The notes beneath the pieces are model-generated. The model worked only from the letters and a program-made list of their open reading frames with translations, was not told the DNA's origin and did no database searches. This document shows, piece after piece, positions 19,122-28,959 of a stretch of 34,986 nucleotides of DNA (positions are counted from its first letter, which is position 1; the number at the start of each line of letters is the position of its first letter). Source of the DNA: Arcobacter nitrofigilis (GTDB lineage: Bacteria; Campylobacterota; Campylobacteria; Campylobacterales; Arcobacteraceae). Made by a program: the position numbers and the translations under genes. The stretch is from the NCBI GenBank assembly GCA_020723015.1, contig DYJR01000004.1, forward strand, positions 5,720-40,705, written 5' to 3'.

Positions 19122-20693
19122 ATGAAAAAACAATTAACCAAAGATTTAACACTTTTTTATACGGGCAACTTTCCTAATAAGAAAAGCATAAAAGATATTT
19201 CAAAATATATAGTGCTTGGGATTGGCGGTAATGTAGGTGATGTCAAAAAACGATTTGATATGCTATATATGATGCTAAAGCAAAATACTCAAATAAAGCT
19301 AATAGCAACTTCACCGATACTTCAAAATCCACCGTTTGGGTATGTGGATCAAGATGATTTTTATAATGCCGTAGTGGCGATAGATACACATTTAAGTCCA
19401 AATGAGCTTTTGAAATATACCCAAAGGTTGGAGAGTAGATTTCATCGTAAAAATGAGTTCAAAAATGCTCCACGCACTATAGATATAGATATAATCACAT
19501 ACAAAAACAAAACGGTAAAATCCAAAAATCTCATACTCCCACATCCTGAATACAAAAAAAGAGAGAGTGTGATGATACCGCTTAGTTTTGTGTGTAAAAG
19601 ACAAACCCAGATAAATCTGGGGTTCCGTTTATCACTCAGCACTCAGCACTCAGCACTTAGTACCTCAAAAAAAGTTTTAGTCGGTCTAAGCGGTGGAGTT
19701 GATTCTAGTATGAGTGCCATGATGCTCCAAAAAATGGGCTATGAGGTAGAGGGTGTTTATATGAAACTTCATAGCGTTAGTGAAGATTATCATAAACAAA
19801 ACCTTGAAGCGGTGGCAAAGGTTGCTAATTTCTTAGGTATCAAGTACCATATACTTGATATTGAGGATACTTTCAAACAACAAGTTTATGACTATTTCGT
19901 CCAAAGCTATCGTGACGGTATCACTCCAAATCCTTGCGTAGTTTGTAATCGTCTTATAAAATTCGGTGCTATGGTGGATTTTGCTAAAAGTTTGGGGATG
20001 GATAAAGTAGCAACGGGACACTATGCAAAAACAGACGGCAACTTTATATATTGTGCAGATGACCAGAGCAAAGACCAAAGTTATTTTCTAGCTCAAGTCG
20101 ATAAAAACGTAATTCCTATGCTTATATTTCCTATGAGCAACTACAAAAAAGAAGAGATTATCTCTATGGCTTCAAAAATGCCTAGTTTCAAATCAATAGC
20201 CCAAAAGAAAGAATCCCAAGAGATATGTTTCGTACCTACGGTTTATACAGATATTTTAAGTCAATATTACAATACAGATATAGAAGGTGATGTGATAAAA
20301 GAGGGTAAAGTAGTAGGCAAACATAAAGGTTATATGCACTATACCATAGGCAAAAGAAGAGGTTTTAGCGTCCACGGTGCTCATGACCCCCATTTCGTAC
20401 TATCAACCAACCCAAAAGACAATACGATAACGGTAGGCACCAAAGAACAACTAGCGGTAAATAGCGTGATTTTGAGTAGCCTTAATATGTTTATAGATGA
20501 TTTGGAGTTTGATGCAGTAGTGAAGCTAAGATATAGAAGTAGCGGAGTGCCTTGTCATGTGGTGATAAAAGACTCTAAAGCGGAAGTTGCTCTACAAGAG
20601 CCTGTTTACGGTGTGGCTGTTGGTCAATATGGGGTGTTTTATATGGGTGATAAGGTCGTGGGGTCGGGAGAAATCTTAACAACTAACAATTAA
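19122..20693 (+). CDS. mnmA: In-frame fusion: FolK (HPPK) domain + MnmA tRNA 2-thiouridylase
   Basis: N-terminus: YIVLGIGGNVGDVKKRF, NAPRTIDIDIITY, LPHPEYKKRESVMIPL (FolK). C-terminus: KKVLVGLSGGVDSSMSA, GITPNPCVVCNRLIKFG, ATGHYAK, QKKESQEICF (MnmA). One uninterrupted 523-codon ORF, frame checked by hand across the joint. Confidence 0.88.
   Translation: MKKQLTKDLTLFYTGNFPNKKSIKDISKYIVLGIGGNVGDVKKRFDMLYMMLKQNTQIKLIATSPILQNPPFGYVDQDDFYNAVVAIDTHLSPNELLKYTQRLESRFHRKNEFKNAPRTIDIDIITYKNKTVKSKNLILPHPEYKKRESVMIPLSFVCKRQTQINLGFRLSLSTQHSALSTSKKVLVGLSGGVDSSMSAMMLQKMGYEVEGVYMKLHSVSEDYHKQNLEAVAKVANFLGIKYHILDIEDTFKQQVYDYFVQSYRDGITPNPCVVCNRLIKFGAMVDFAKSLGMDKVATGHYAKTDGNFIYCADDQSKDQSYFLAQVDKNVIPMLIFPMSNYKKEEIISMASKMPSFKSIAQKKESQEICFVPTVYTDILSQYYNTDIEGDVIKEGKVVGKHKGYMHYTIGKRRGFSVHGAHDPHFVLSTNPKDNTITVGTKEQLAVNSVILSSLNMFIDDLEFDAVVKLRYRSSGVPCHVVIKDSKAEVALQEPVYGVAVGQYGVFYMGDKVVGSGEILTTNN
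19634..19668. repeat. Heptad tract ACTCAGC x3 + ACTTAGT + ACCTCAA inside the folK-mnmA joint
   Basis: Three perfect and two degenerate 7-mers, preceded by palindrome CCCAGAT-AA-ATCTGGG. Confidence 0.93.
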
Positions 20694-20704
20694 TAACTAA
20701 TAAT
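20677..20704. repeat. Heptad tract TAACAAC TAACAAT TAATAAC TAATAAT across the mnmA stop codon
   Basis: Exact 7-nt phasing; encodes the C-terminal LTTNN* of the ORF. Confidence 0.9.
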
Positions 20705-20707
20705 TGT

Positions 20708-20729
20708 TGAGTGCTTCGCACATTTTTTA
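20708..20729 (+). terminator. Candidate rho-independent terminator after mnmA
   Basis: GAGTGC-TTC-GCACATTTTTTAT: short 4-bp GC stem followed by T6. Confidence 0.45.
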
Positions 20730-20763
20730 TATACCGAATAAATTCAGTGTTCCAAATTCTTCC

Positions 20764-20826
20764 CAATAACCAATACACTAATTACCAATTACTATCTTCA
20801 TTCAAAATTCAACATTCAAAATTAAA
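20764..20826. repeat. Nine-unit degenerate heptad tract (CAATAAC CAATACA CTAATTA CCAATTA CTATCTT CATTCAA AATTCAA CATTCAA AATTAAA)
   Basis: 7-nt phase maintained across two motif subtypes. Confidence 0.85.
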
Positions 20827-20853
20827 TCTAATCTTCCATTCCTTAAGCTCCTT

Positions 20854-20872
20854 TTTGATATAATCCGTGAAA
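20854..20872 (+). promoter_or_regulatory. Sigma70-like extended -10 upstream of prs (ttttgaTATAATccg)
   Basis: TATAAT hexamer about 40 bp upstream of the start; the same TTTTGATATAAT string precedes folK-mnmA near 19107. Confidence 0.45.
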
Positions 20873-20908
20873 ATTAGACTTTAAAATTTCCTATAAAAAG
20901 GATAAACT

Positions 20909-21838
20909 GTGGATAGATATGAATTAGTAAGTGGTACTGCAAACTCTGAATTTGCAAAAAAAGTGGCTGAGCATTTGGGCAAAGAACTAGCAGAAGTTCA
21001 AGTAAGCAGATTTAGTGACGGCGAAATAAACGTAAATATCACTAAGAGTGTAAGAGGTGATGATATATTTATTATCCAACCTACATGTGCACCTGCAAAC
21101 GACAATCTTATGGAACTTCTTGTCATAGTAGATGCTTTCAAAAGAAGTAGTGCAGGAACTATAAATGCCGTAATACCTTATTTCGGTTATGCAAGACAAG
21201 ATAGAAAAGCAGCACCTAGAGTGCCTATTACAGCTAAACTTGTTGCTGATATGCTAGAAACTGCCGGTGTTGATAGGGTTATTACGATAGATTTACACGC
21301 TGCTCAAATACAAGGGTTTTTCTCAATACCTGTGGATCATTTGCTCGGAAGTATGTTGTTTGTTGATTATATCAAATCAAAAAATCTAAAAAACCCGATT
21401 ATCGCTAGTCCAGATATAGGCGGTGTTGCACGTGCTAGAAGCTACGCTGAACAACTTGGATATGATTTGGTGATAGTTGATAAAAAAAGAGAAAAAGCAA
21501 ACCAATGTGAAGTTATGAATATCATAGGTGATGTTGAGGGCAAAGATGTAATTATGCTTGATGATATGGTAGATACTGCAGGAACTCTTGTAAAAGCTGC
21601 CGAAATCTTGAAAAAAAGAGGTGCTACATCTGTAATGGCTTGTTGTACTCACGGTGTTTTAAGCGGTCCTGCTTATGAGAGACTAAACAGTGATGCTTTA
21701 GATGAACTTGTAGTATCTGATACTATACCTCTAAAACAAAATCACCCAAAAATAACTGTTTTAACAGCATCAAAAATAATGGCTGAAACTATCAAAAGAA
21801 TATATAGTAACGAATCAATAAATTCGATGTTCAATTAA
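20909..21838 (+). CDS. prs: Ribose-phosphate pyrophosphokinase
   Basis: VQVSRFSDGEINVNI, FIIQPTCAPANDNLMELL, YFGYARQDRK, VIMLDDMVDTAGTL; GTG start with AAAGGA upstream. Confidence 0.96.
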   Translation: MDRYELVSGTANSEFAKKVAEHLGKELAEVQVSRFSDGEINVNITKSVRGDDIFIIQPTCAPANDNLMELLVIVDAFKRSSAGTINAVIPYFGYARQDRKAAPRVPITAKLVADMLETAGVDRVITIDLHAAQIQGFFSIPVDHLLGSMLFVDYIKSKNLKNPIIASPDIGGVARARSYAEQLGYDLVIVDKKREKANQCEVMNIIGDVEGKDVIMLDDMVDTAGTLVKAAEILKKRGATSVMACCTHGVLSGPAYERLNSDALDELVVSDTIPLKQNHPKITVLTASKIMAETIKRIYSNESINSMFN

Positions 21839-21846
21839 AAAAAGTT

Positions 21847-21911
21847 CTGAGGTATTTAGCTACTGAGGTACTAAGAGAAGAAAACTCAGCACTCGGTACC
21901 TCAGTGCTCAT
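21847..21911. repeat. Inverted repeat of the CTCAG subtype between prs and lepA
   Basis: CTGAGGTAC (21863-21871) vs GTACCTCAG (21896-21904); ACTCAGC ACTCGGT ACCTCAG heptads at 21884-21904. Confidence 0.85.
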
Positions 21912-21933
21912 TAGCTTATAAAAGGAAAATTGT

Positions 21934-23724
21934 TTGCAAGAAAATGTTAGAAATTTTAGTATCATAGCTCATATAGACCATGGTAAAAGTACATTGGCAG
22001 ACAGAATCATCCAAGAGTGTGGAGCAATAAGCGACAGAGAGATGTCGGCTCAGGTAATGGACACTATGGATATAGAAAAAGAGCGTGGTATAACCATAAA
22101 AGCTCAAAGTGTTAGACTAAACTACGTAAAAGACGGTAAAAACTATATCCTAAATCTTATAGATACTCCGGGTCACGTGGATTTTAGTTATGAGGTAAGT
22201 AGAAGTTTGGCTTCAAGTGAGGGGGCTTTACTAATAGTAGATAGTACGCAAGGTGTTGAGGCTCAAACCATAGCAAATGTTTATATAGCATTAGATAATG
22301 ACTTGACTCTTTTGCCCGTAGTAAACAAAATAGACTTACCTTCTGCCGATCCTGATAGAGTTTTGGCTGAAGTAGAAGAGGCTATAGGTCTTGATTGTAC
22401 CGAGCATAACTTAATCAGTGCAAAAACGGGACTTGGGGTAAAAGATCTTATAGATGCTATAGTTGATCGTGTGCCGCCTCCAAGCGGTGATGAAAATGCA
22501 CCTACGAAAGCTCTTATTTATGATAGTTGGTTTGATAATTATCTAGGGGCTTTAGCACTTGTCCGTGTGTATGACGGAAGCATCAAAAAAGGGCAGATGA
22601 TAAAAGTAATGGGGACAAATGCTTCCCATCAAGTAATCAGTCTTATGTACCCACACCCACTAAAAAGACAAGACACGACCGAGATAAAAACAGGTGAAAT
22701 AGGTATAGTAGTCCTTGGGCTTAAAACCGTTGATGCTATTGCGGTAGGTGATACGATAACCGATAGTAAAAACCCGACAGCTGAGCCTATTGACGGTTTT
22801 GAACCGGCAAAAAGTTTCGTATTCGCAGGACTTTATCCTATTGAAACTGATAAATTTGAGGATTTGAGAGACGCTCTTGGTAAACTAAGACTAAACGATA
22901 GTTCTTTGACCTATGAGCCGGAAAGTTCTCATGCTCTTGGAAGTGGATTTAGAACCGGATTTTTGGGTATGCTTCATATGGAAGTTGTCAAAGAGAGGCT
23001 TGAGCGTGAGTTTGACCTTGATTTGATAGCTACGGCTCCTACAGTTATTTATAAGGTTGTTATGACGGACGGTACTGAAATAGAGATACAAAATCCTAGT
23101 GAGATGCCAAATCCTAGTAAAATAGATAAAATCTTAGAACCTTATGTAAAATCGACTATTTTGGTCCCTGATGAGTTTTTGGGTAATATGATAAAATTAC
23201 TAAACGACAAAAGAGGAATCCAAAAGAAGATGGATTATCTAGGTAAAAGGGTGTTATTAGAGTATGAAATACCTTTGAATGAAATTGTCATGGATTTTTA
23301 CGACAAGCTAAAAAGTTGTACGAAAGGGTATGCAAGTTTTGACTATGAGCCAATCGGATATAGAGAAGGTGAACTTGTAAAACTAGATGTTAGGGTAGCA
23401 GGTGATATAGTAGATGCTCTTTCTATTATAGTCCCAAAAAGCAAAGCCCAAAGTAAGGGTAGAGATTTCGTAGGACAGCTAAAAGAACTAATCCCTAGAC
23501 AACTTTTTGAAGTGGCTATTCAAGCAAGTATCGGCAATACGGTAATAGCTAGAGAAACAGTCAAATCTATGGGCAAAAACGTTACCGCTAAATGTTACGG
23601 CGGTGACATCACAAGAAAAAGAAAACTTTTAGAGAAACAAAAAGAGGGTAAAAAGAGGATGAAAGCTATCGGTAAGGTAGATGTTCCTCAAGAAGCCTTT
23701 ATGGCAGTTTTAAAGATAGACTGA
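21934..23724 (+). CDS. lepA: Elongation factor 4 (LepA)
   Basis: [58 protein letters not shown] start with AAGGA 7 nt upstream. Confidence 0.96.
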   Translation: MQENVRNFSIIAHIDHGKSTLADRIIQECGAISDREMSAQVMDTMDIEKERGITIKAQSVRLNYVKDGKNYILNLIDTPGHVDFSYEVSRSLASSEGALLIVDSTQGVEAQTIANVYIALDNDLTLLPVVNKIDLPSADPDRVLAEVEEAIGLDCTEHNLISAKTGLGVKDLIDAIVDRVPPPSGDENAPTKALIYDSWFDNYLGALALVRVYDGSIKKGQMIKVMGTNASHQVISLMYPHPLKRQDTTEIKTGEIGIVVLGLKTVDAIAVGDTITDSKNPTAEPIDGFEPAKSFVFAGLYPIETDKFEDLRDALGKLRLNDSSLTYEPESSHALGSGFRTGFLGMLHMEVVKERLEREFDLDLIATAPTVIYKVVMTDGTEIEIQNPSEMPNPSKIDKILEPYVKSTILVPDEFLGNMIKLLNDKRGIQKKMDYLGKRVLLEYEIPLNEIVMDFYDKLKSCTKGYASFDYEPIGYREGELVKLDVRVAGDIVDALSIIVPKSKAQSKGRDFVGQLKELIPRQLFEVAIQASIGNTVIARETVKSMGKNVTAKCYGGDITRKRKLLEKQKEGKKRMKAIGKVDVPQEAFMAVLKID

Positions 23725-24296
23725 TGAAGTGTACGGTTTGTCAGAAATTTTCTTGGGAAATTATCTGTCAAACCTGCCAAAAAAATTTATTAGTGCCAAA
23801 TCTTCACAAACGAGAAGTTGATAAAGACTTTTTTGTTTATTCTTTTTATAATCATAGTGAAATATCAGAACTTCTAAATGCTAAATATCACTTTTTCGGC
23901 GATAAAATATATAATATTTTGGCAAAGCATACACTTAAGAGATTTGCGACAAGTTTTACGTATTCGAATACGGTAAGTGCAATACCTATAGACGATACCG
24001 TGAATGATAACTTTTCACATACGGCAATATTAGCAAAAAATCTTCAATCAAAGATAATAAAACCTTATTATAATGTACTAAAAGCAACTAATAAAGTAAA
24101 ATATGCAGGACAAACTCTTGAGTTTAGGCAAAAACATAAAAGGGATTTTAAATATAGCGGTAAGAGTTTTTTGGATGTTATTTTGGTAGATGATATAATA
24201 ACGACCGGACTTACAATGCTTGAAGCAAGAGAAATATTACAACAAAACGACTGTAATGTATTATTCGGCGTAGCTTTAAGTGATGCGAAATTTTAA
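23724..24296 (+). CDS. ComF-family phosphoribosyltransferase-like protein
   Basis: N-terminal CxxC-x(9)-CxxC zinc-ribbon-like segment; PRPP-binding VILVDDIITTGLTM. Confidence 0.82.
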   Translation: MKCTVCQKFSWEIICQTCQKNLLVPNLHKREVDKDFFVYSFYNHSEISELLNAKYHFFGDKIYNILAKHTLKRFATSFTYSNTVSAIPIDDTVNDNFSHTAILAKNLQSKIIKPYYNVLKATNKVKYAGQTLEFRQKHKRDFKYSGKSFLDVILVDDIITTGLTMLEAREILQQNDCNVLFGVALSDAKF

Positions 24297-24337
24297 TTTT
24301 AGTATAATACAAACATATTGTAAAAGGTAAATAAATA

Positions 24338-24946
24338 ATGACGACGATAATAGATTATAATGTTGGAAATCTTGCTAGTGTTTTTAATGCTTGTTTGAAG
24401 CTAAATAAAAAAGCTGATATAGTAAAAGACCCACAATTAATAAAAAACTACGATAGGATAATCTTACCCGGTGTTGGAGCGTTTGGTGATGCTATGGAGC
24501 ACCTTAAGCAAAGCGGTATGAAAGATGCGATTAGCGATTTTGCAAAAAGCGGTAAACCGCTTATCGGGATTTGTCTTGGTATGCAACTTCTTTTTGATAG
24601 TAGTGAGGAGTTTGGTATAAACGAAGGTCTTGGTCTTATTAGCGGTAAAGTAGTGGCATTTGATAAGTCAAAAATGAATATGGAAGACCACAAAGTTCCA
24701 CATATGGGTTGGAATAAAATTTTTAATAATAACAATAAACTTTTTGATGGCTTGAAAGACCCTTATTTGTATTTTGTACATTCGTTTCATGCTGTGACGG
24801 AAGAGAAATATACTATAGGTAAGACTTTGTACGGGTATGAGTTTGTAAGTGCCGTAAATAGGGATAATATTTATGGATTTCAACCACATCCCGAAAAGTC
24901 GCACGACAACGGTTTGAGGATTTTGGATAATTTTTTAAAACTTTAA
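24338..24946 (+). CDS. hisH: Imidazole glycerol phosphate synthase, glutaminase subunit
   Basis: IIDYNVGNLASV, LPGVGAFGDAM, GICLGMQLLF, FQPHPEKS. Confidence 0.95.
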   Translation: MTTIIDYNVGNLASVFNACLKLNKKADIVKDPQLIKNYDRIILPGVGAFGDAMEHLKQSGMKDAISDFAKSGKPLIGICLGMQLLFDSSEEFGINEGLGLISGKVVAFDKSKMNMEDHKVPHMGWNKIFNNNNKLFDGLKDPYLYFVHSFHAVTEEKYTIGKTLYGYEFVSAVNRDNIYGFQPHPEKSHDNGLRILDNFLKL

Positions 24947-24967
24947 TTTAATCATAAAGGACTCCTG

Positions 24968-25821
24968 ATGAAAATAGCAATTACGGGCGTAAGCGGTTTT
25001 GTAGGTACTAGTTTGAAAAATCATTTTGTATCAAAAGGTTATCAGGTAATTGATATAAGAAGAGGTGATTTACTTAGTCTTCACGGTTTAACAAAAAAAT
25101 AGACGGTTGTGACGTAATGATAAATCTTGCGGGGGCTAGTATTATTGCTCGTTGGACGCCTGAATACAAAGAATTATTGAGAAGTAGCAGACTAGAAACT
25201 ACGCAGGCCGTAGTAGATGCTATAAGTCATGCAGAACATAAACCAAAGCTTCTTATATCAACGTCAGCCGTCGGTATATATGCAAATGACGGTGTTTATG
25301 ATGATATTAGTGCAAAATATAGCGACGATTTTTTAGGAACTTTATGCAAAGAGTGGGAAGCAACTGCATTGAAGGCAAAAAGTGAAACTACAAGGGTAGC
25401 TATTTTTAGATTCGGTATAGTTTTGGGTCGTGACGGTGGAGCTTTGAAACAGATGCTTACACCTTTTAAATTCGGACTAGGTGGAACTATAGGCAACGGT
25501 TCTCAGGCATTTTCATTCATACATATAGATGATTTGATAAATGCTTATGATTTTGTTATAGCAAACGAATCGCAAGATGGAGCGTTTAATATAACGGCAC
25601 CTACACCTACTACGAATCGAGGACTTACAAAAGCTTTGGGAAGAAGTCTAAATCGTCCTACGTTTTTACCGTTGCCAGAGTTTGTTTTAAGACTGATTTT
25701 CGGCGAAGATGCAAAGGTACTCACAGACGGTCAAAGTGTAAGACCTACAAGGCTTCTTGAAGCAGGATTTGAATTTAAATATAGAAATATAGAAGATACG
25801 ATAGAAAATTTAGTTAAATAA
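24968..25821 (+). pseudogene. TIGR01777-like NAD-dependent epimerase/dehydratase split by a frameshift at an A7 run
   Basis: Frame 2: MKIAITGVSGFVGTSLKNHFVSKGYQVIDIRRGDLLSLHGLTKK*. It resumes in frame 1 as (K)IDGCDVMINLAGASIIARWTPEYK... to 25821. Adding one A to AAAAAAA (25093-25099) restores a continuous ORF. Confidence 0.75.
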
Positions 25822-25837
25822 AAGGGAAGAGAGATAG

Positions 25838-26548
25838 ATGGATATATTACCGGCGATTGATTTAAAAGATGGAAAAGCAGTAAGACTTACAAAAGGGCTT
25901 ATGGATAGTGCAAAAATATACTCTGATGAGCCTTGGCAGGTTGCAAAAAGGTTTGAAGAACTTGGAAGTAAATGGATACATATCGTTGACCTAAACGGTG
26001 CTTTTAAAGGTGAACCAGCAAACTTGGAACAAATCAAAAAAATAAGAGAAAATTGCAATCTCAAAATGGAACTAGGCGGTGGTATAAGAGATGAAGATAC
26101 TATCAAAATGTATCTTGACCTCGGTGTGGATAGATTAATCCTTGGTTCTATTGCCGTAAAAGACCCTGAATTTGTAAAAGCAATGGCATCAAAATATCCT
26201 ATAGCAGTAGGTATAGATGCAATAAATGGAATGGTCGCCGTAGAGGGATGGGCAGAAGTTAGTACTATGAAAGCTACCGATTTAGCACAAGAGTTTGCAA
26301 ATGCTGGAGTTGAAGCTATCATATGTACCGATATTAGCAAAGACGGTATGCTTTGCGGTGTAAATGTTGAATTTACGCAAGATATAGCATTAGCAAGCGG
26401 TGTAGATACGATAGCAAGCGGTGGAGTAAAAGATATACAAGATATTATAAATTGTAAAAACAACGGTAATGTAAGTGGTGTTATAGTGGGAAAAGCTTTT
26501 TATGAAGGTACTCTTGATTTAAGCGAAGCATTTAAAATCTTAGGGTAG
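25838..26548 (+). CDS. hisA: 1-(5-phosphoribosyl)-5-[(5-phosphoribosylamino)methylideneamino]imidazole-4-carboxamide isomerase
   Basis: [59 protein letters not shown]. Confidence 0.95.
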   Translation: MDILPAIDLKDGKAVRLTKGLMDSAKIYSDEPWQVAKRFEELGSKWIHIVDLNGAFKGEPANLEQIKKIRENCNLKMELGGGIRDEDTIKMYLDLGVDRLILGSIAVKDPEFVKAMASKYPIAVGIDAINGMVAVEGWAEVSTMKATDLAQEFANAGVEAIICTDISKDGMLCGVNVEFTQDIALASGVDTIASGGVKDIQDIINCKNNGNVSGVIVGKAFYEGTLDLSEAFKILG

Positions 26549-26550
26549 AT

Positions 26551-28959
26551 ATGTTTAATAGTTTGGGTATAAGAGCAAAAACTTTAACGGTACTGATTAG
26601 TGCAATAGTATTTGCATTTTTGGTTGCAGGAATTTTGCAATACTTTTACCTATATAACTATCATAAATCTTATGCTTTTGATAAAATCACCCTTTCTCAG
26701 ACGGTGGTCAAGAATGAATTAAATTTCATAAATTCTCGAAATAACACAGTTATTGAGGATGTATTACATGATAGTAGAATAACCGCAAGTTTGGCTGTAT
26801 TTACCAATTACCAAGATAAGAATAATTATAATCCTATTATATTTGATGAGATGAAAAAGGGGCTTTTAGAACATGTTGTGACTAAATTTGCCCTTTTTAA
26901 CGATATATGCTTTACATTGTTTGATGTAAAAGGTGACGTAATAGCTTATATGCTAAGTAATAATATAATAGGGCTTGAACAAGGTATCGGAACATACAAA
27001 AAAGGCAATTTGGAATTAATAAATCCATATAGTAAAGAAACAATCAAATTTAAATATAATCCATATTCTATATCACAAGATTTTTTAGGTAATGATTCAA
27101 CATTTGATAACTACAATATTATAACAAGAGAAGTTGAAAATAATAAAATATTATGTTTAGTAAAAGTCGTTAAGGTTTACAATAATAATCAACATGTGGG
27201 ATATTTGAAGTTAACAAGGTATATTGATAAGTCTTTGCTTGATGACTTATCAAAAAAAATATCAACTTCTTTAGATATTTATTATGAGAATTTTAATTTT
27301 GATATTGTGGGTGATGATTTCAAAAACAATATTTTTAACAGTATAGAAAATCTTTATGATGACGGTAAAAATTTCATAAAAGGTCAAGAGTTTTTATTTG
27401 ATGATGAAAAGATATATATAGTAAATGCAATTTCGAAAGATGAATTTAACGCACAATTGAAAAATAGTGTTTTAATTGTTTTTATATCTATATTCGTAGC
27501 AATTATTTTAGTAGTACCTATTATGTATATTTTACTTGATAGGGATTTCTTAAAACCGATTTATAGACTTTTTGAGGCTACAAAATCAATAAAAAGAAAT
27601 AATTATGATATAGATGTAAATGTAAAAACTACCGATGTCACTATAAATTCTTTTGCAAATTCTTTTAAATCAATGGTAGAAGCTATAAAACAAAGAGATA
27701 AAGAGATAAAAATAAGAAATTTTTACGATAAACTTATAGCTTCAAGTTCTGCGAAATTTATAGGGTGGAAAAGTTTTGATGAGCAGTTATTCTCTACTTT
27801 AAGGTTTATAAAAATGGCATTAAAAGCTCAAAGAGTATCTTTGGAAACTTTTATTGAAGATTCTAAAATAATAAAAAAAGACTATAAAGTAGGGTTAGAT
27901 TGTAAATATGCTAGTGTATGCGAAGATTGTTTATGTCTTGAGAAATTATTCGCTAATAACGGCAGGGAGATTATATTTGTCAAAGATGTCAGTAGTGACA
28001 CAACTTTTGAAAAATGTAGGATTTTTAAAGAACAAAAAATAAAATCCATGGTAGTTATACCTATATTTCACAAAGATAAAAGACTTGCAATGCTTATAAT
28101 AGAATTTACTAAAATAAAAAATGTGATAGATGAAAACTATTCTTATTTACTAAAGCCCCTTGCTTCAATATTCGAAAACGTTATCAATCAAGAATTGCAA
28201 GATGAATTAAATGTGAGTAGAGAACAAATGTTGTTTCAACAATCCAAAATGGCTGCAATGGGTGAAATGATAGGAAATATTGCCCATCAATGGAGACAAC
28301 CTCTTAGTGCTATTACTACTGCGTCAAGCGGTATGAAATTGAAACAAGAGTACGGTATGCTAACCAATGAAGATATAATAGATTTTAATGACTCCATTAT
28401 AACGCATGCAAACTATCTCTCAAAAACAATAGATGATTTTAGGAATTTCTTTAAAAGTTCTAAGGAATTGGAACTGTTTAACGTACAAAAACTAGTTGAT
28501 AATTCCGTAAAACTTGTGGAATCATCTTATAAACATAATTATATAGATTTGGTTGTAGATATAAAAGATGATATTTCTTTGAAAAGTTTTTTAAGCGAGG
28601 CGATACAAGCTTTAATCAATATATTAAATAATGCTAAAGATGCTGTTGTATCCAATGAACCAAATCAAAAAGTGGTTATGATAAATGTTTATTTAGAAAA
28701 TGATAATATCGTGATTTCTATCCAAGATAGCGGTGGCGGTATTCCCGATAAGATTAAAGAGAAAATTTTTGAACCTTATTTCACTACAAAACATCAAAGT
28801 CAAGGGACTGGGATAGGGTTATATATGAGCAATGAAATCATATCGAAGCATTTGAACGGTAAAATTACTGTGGAAAATATGAAGTTCAATTATAATGACT
28901 CGGAATGTTTCGGTGCAAATTTTAAAATATATTTGCCGATTCATAAGGATGGTGAATAA
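26551..28959 (+). CDS. Membrane sensor histidine kinase (periplasmic sensor, HAMP-like, cysteine-rich GAF-like, HisKA, HATPase)
   Basis: Two TM segments; AAMGEMIGNIAHQWRQPLSAITT H-box; NILNNAKDAV N-box; QDSGGGIPDKIKEKIFEPYFTTK; GTGIGLYMSNEII. Confidence 0.92.
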   Translation: MFNSLGIRAKTLTVLISAIVFAFLVAGILQYFYLYNYHKSYAFDKITLSQTVVKNELNFINSRNNTVIEDVLHDSRITASLAVFTNYQDKNNYNPIIFDEMKKGLLEHVVTKFALFNDICFTLFDVKGDVIAYMLSNNIIGLEQGIGTYKKGNLELINPYSKETIKFKYNPYSISQDFLGNDSTFDNYNIITREVENNKILCLVKVVKVYNNNQHVGYLKLTRYIDKSLLDDLSKKISTSLDIYYENFNFDIVGDDFKNNIFNSIENLYDDGKNFIKGQEFLFDDEKIYIVNAISKDEFNAQLKNSVLIVFISIFVAIILVVPIMYILLDRDFLKPIYRLFEATKSIKRNNYDIDVNVKTTDVTINSFANSFKSMVEAIKQRDKEIKIRNFYDKLIASSSAKFIGWKSFDEQLFSTLRFIKMALKAQRVSLETFIEDSKIIKKDYKVGLDCKYASVCEDCLCLEKLFANNGREIIFVKDVSSDTTFEKCRIFKEQKIKSMVVIPIFHKDKRLAMLIIEFTKIKNVIDENYSYLLKPLASIFENVINQELQDELNVSREQMLFQQSKMAAMGEMIGNIAHQWRQPLSAITTASSGMKLKQEYGMLTNEDIIDFNDSIITHANYLSKTIDDFRNFFKSSKELELFNVQKLVDNSVKLVESSYKHNYIDLVVDIKDDISLKSFLSEAIQALINILNNAKDAVVSNEPNQKVVMINVYLENDNIVISIQDSGGGIPDKIKEKIFEPYFTTKHQSQGTGIGLYMSNEIISKHLNGKITVENMKFNYNDSECFGANFKIYLPIHKDGE

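Noticed and set aside
19634-21911. CRISPR or transposon ends in the CTCAG-type repeats
   Set aside because: 7-bp units without spacers, target-site duplications or a transposase ORF nearby.
25810-26463. 217-aa reverse-strand ORF opposite hisA
   Set aside because: Shadow ORF: the + strand is clearly hisA, and the antisense product is low-complexity Ser/Ile/Pro-rich.
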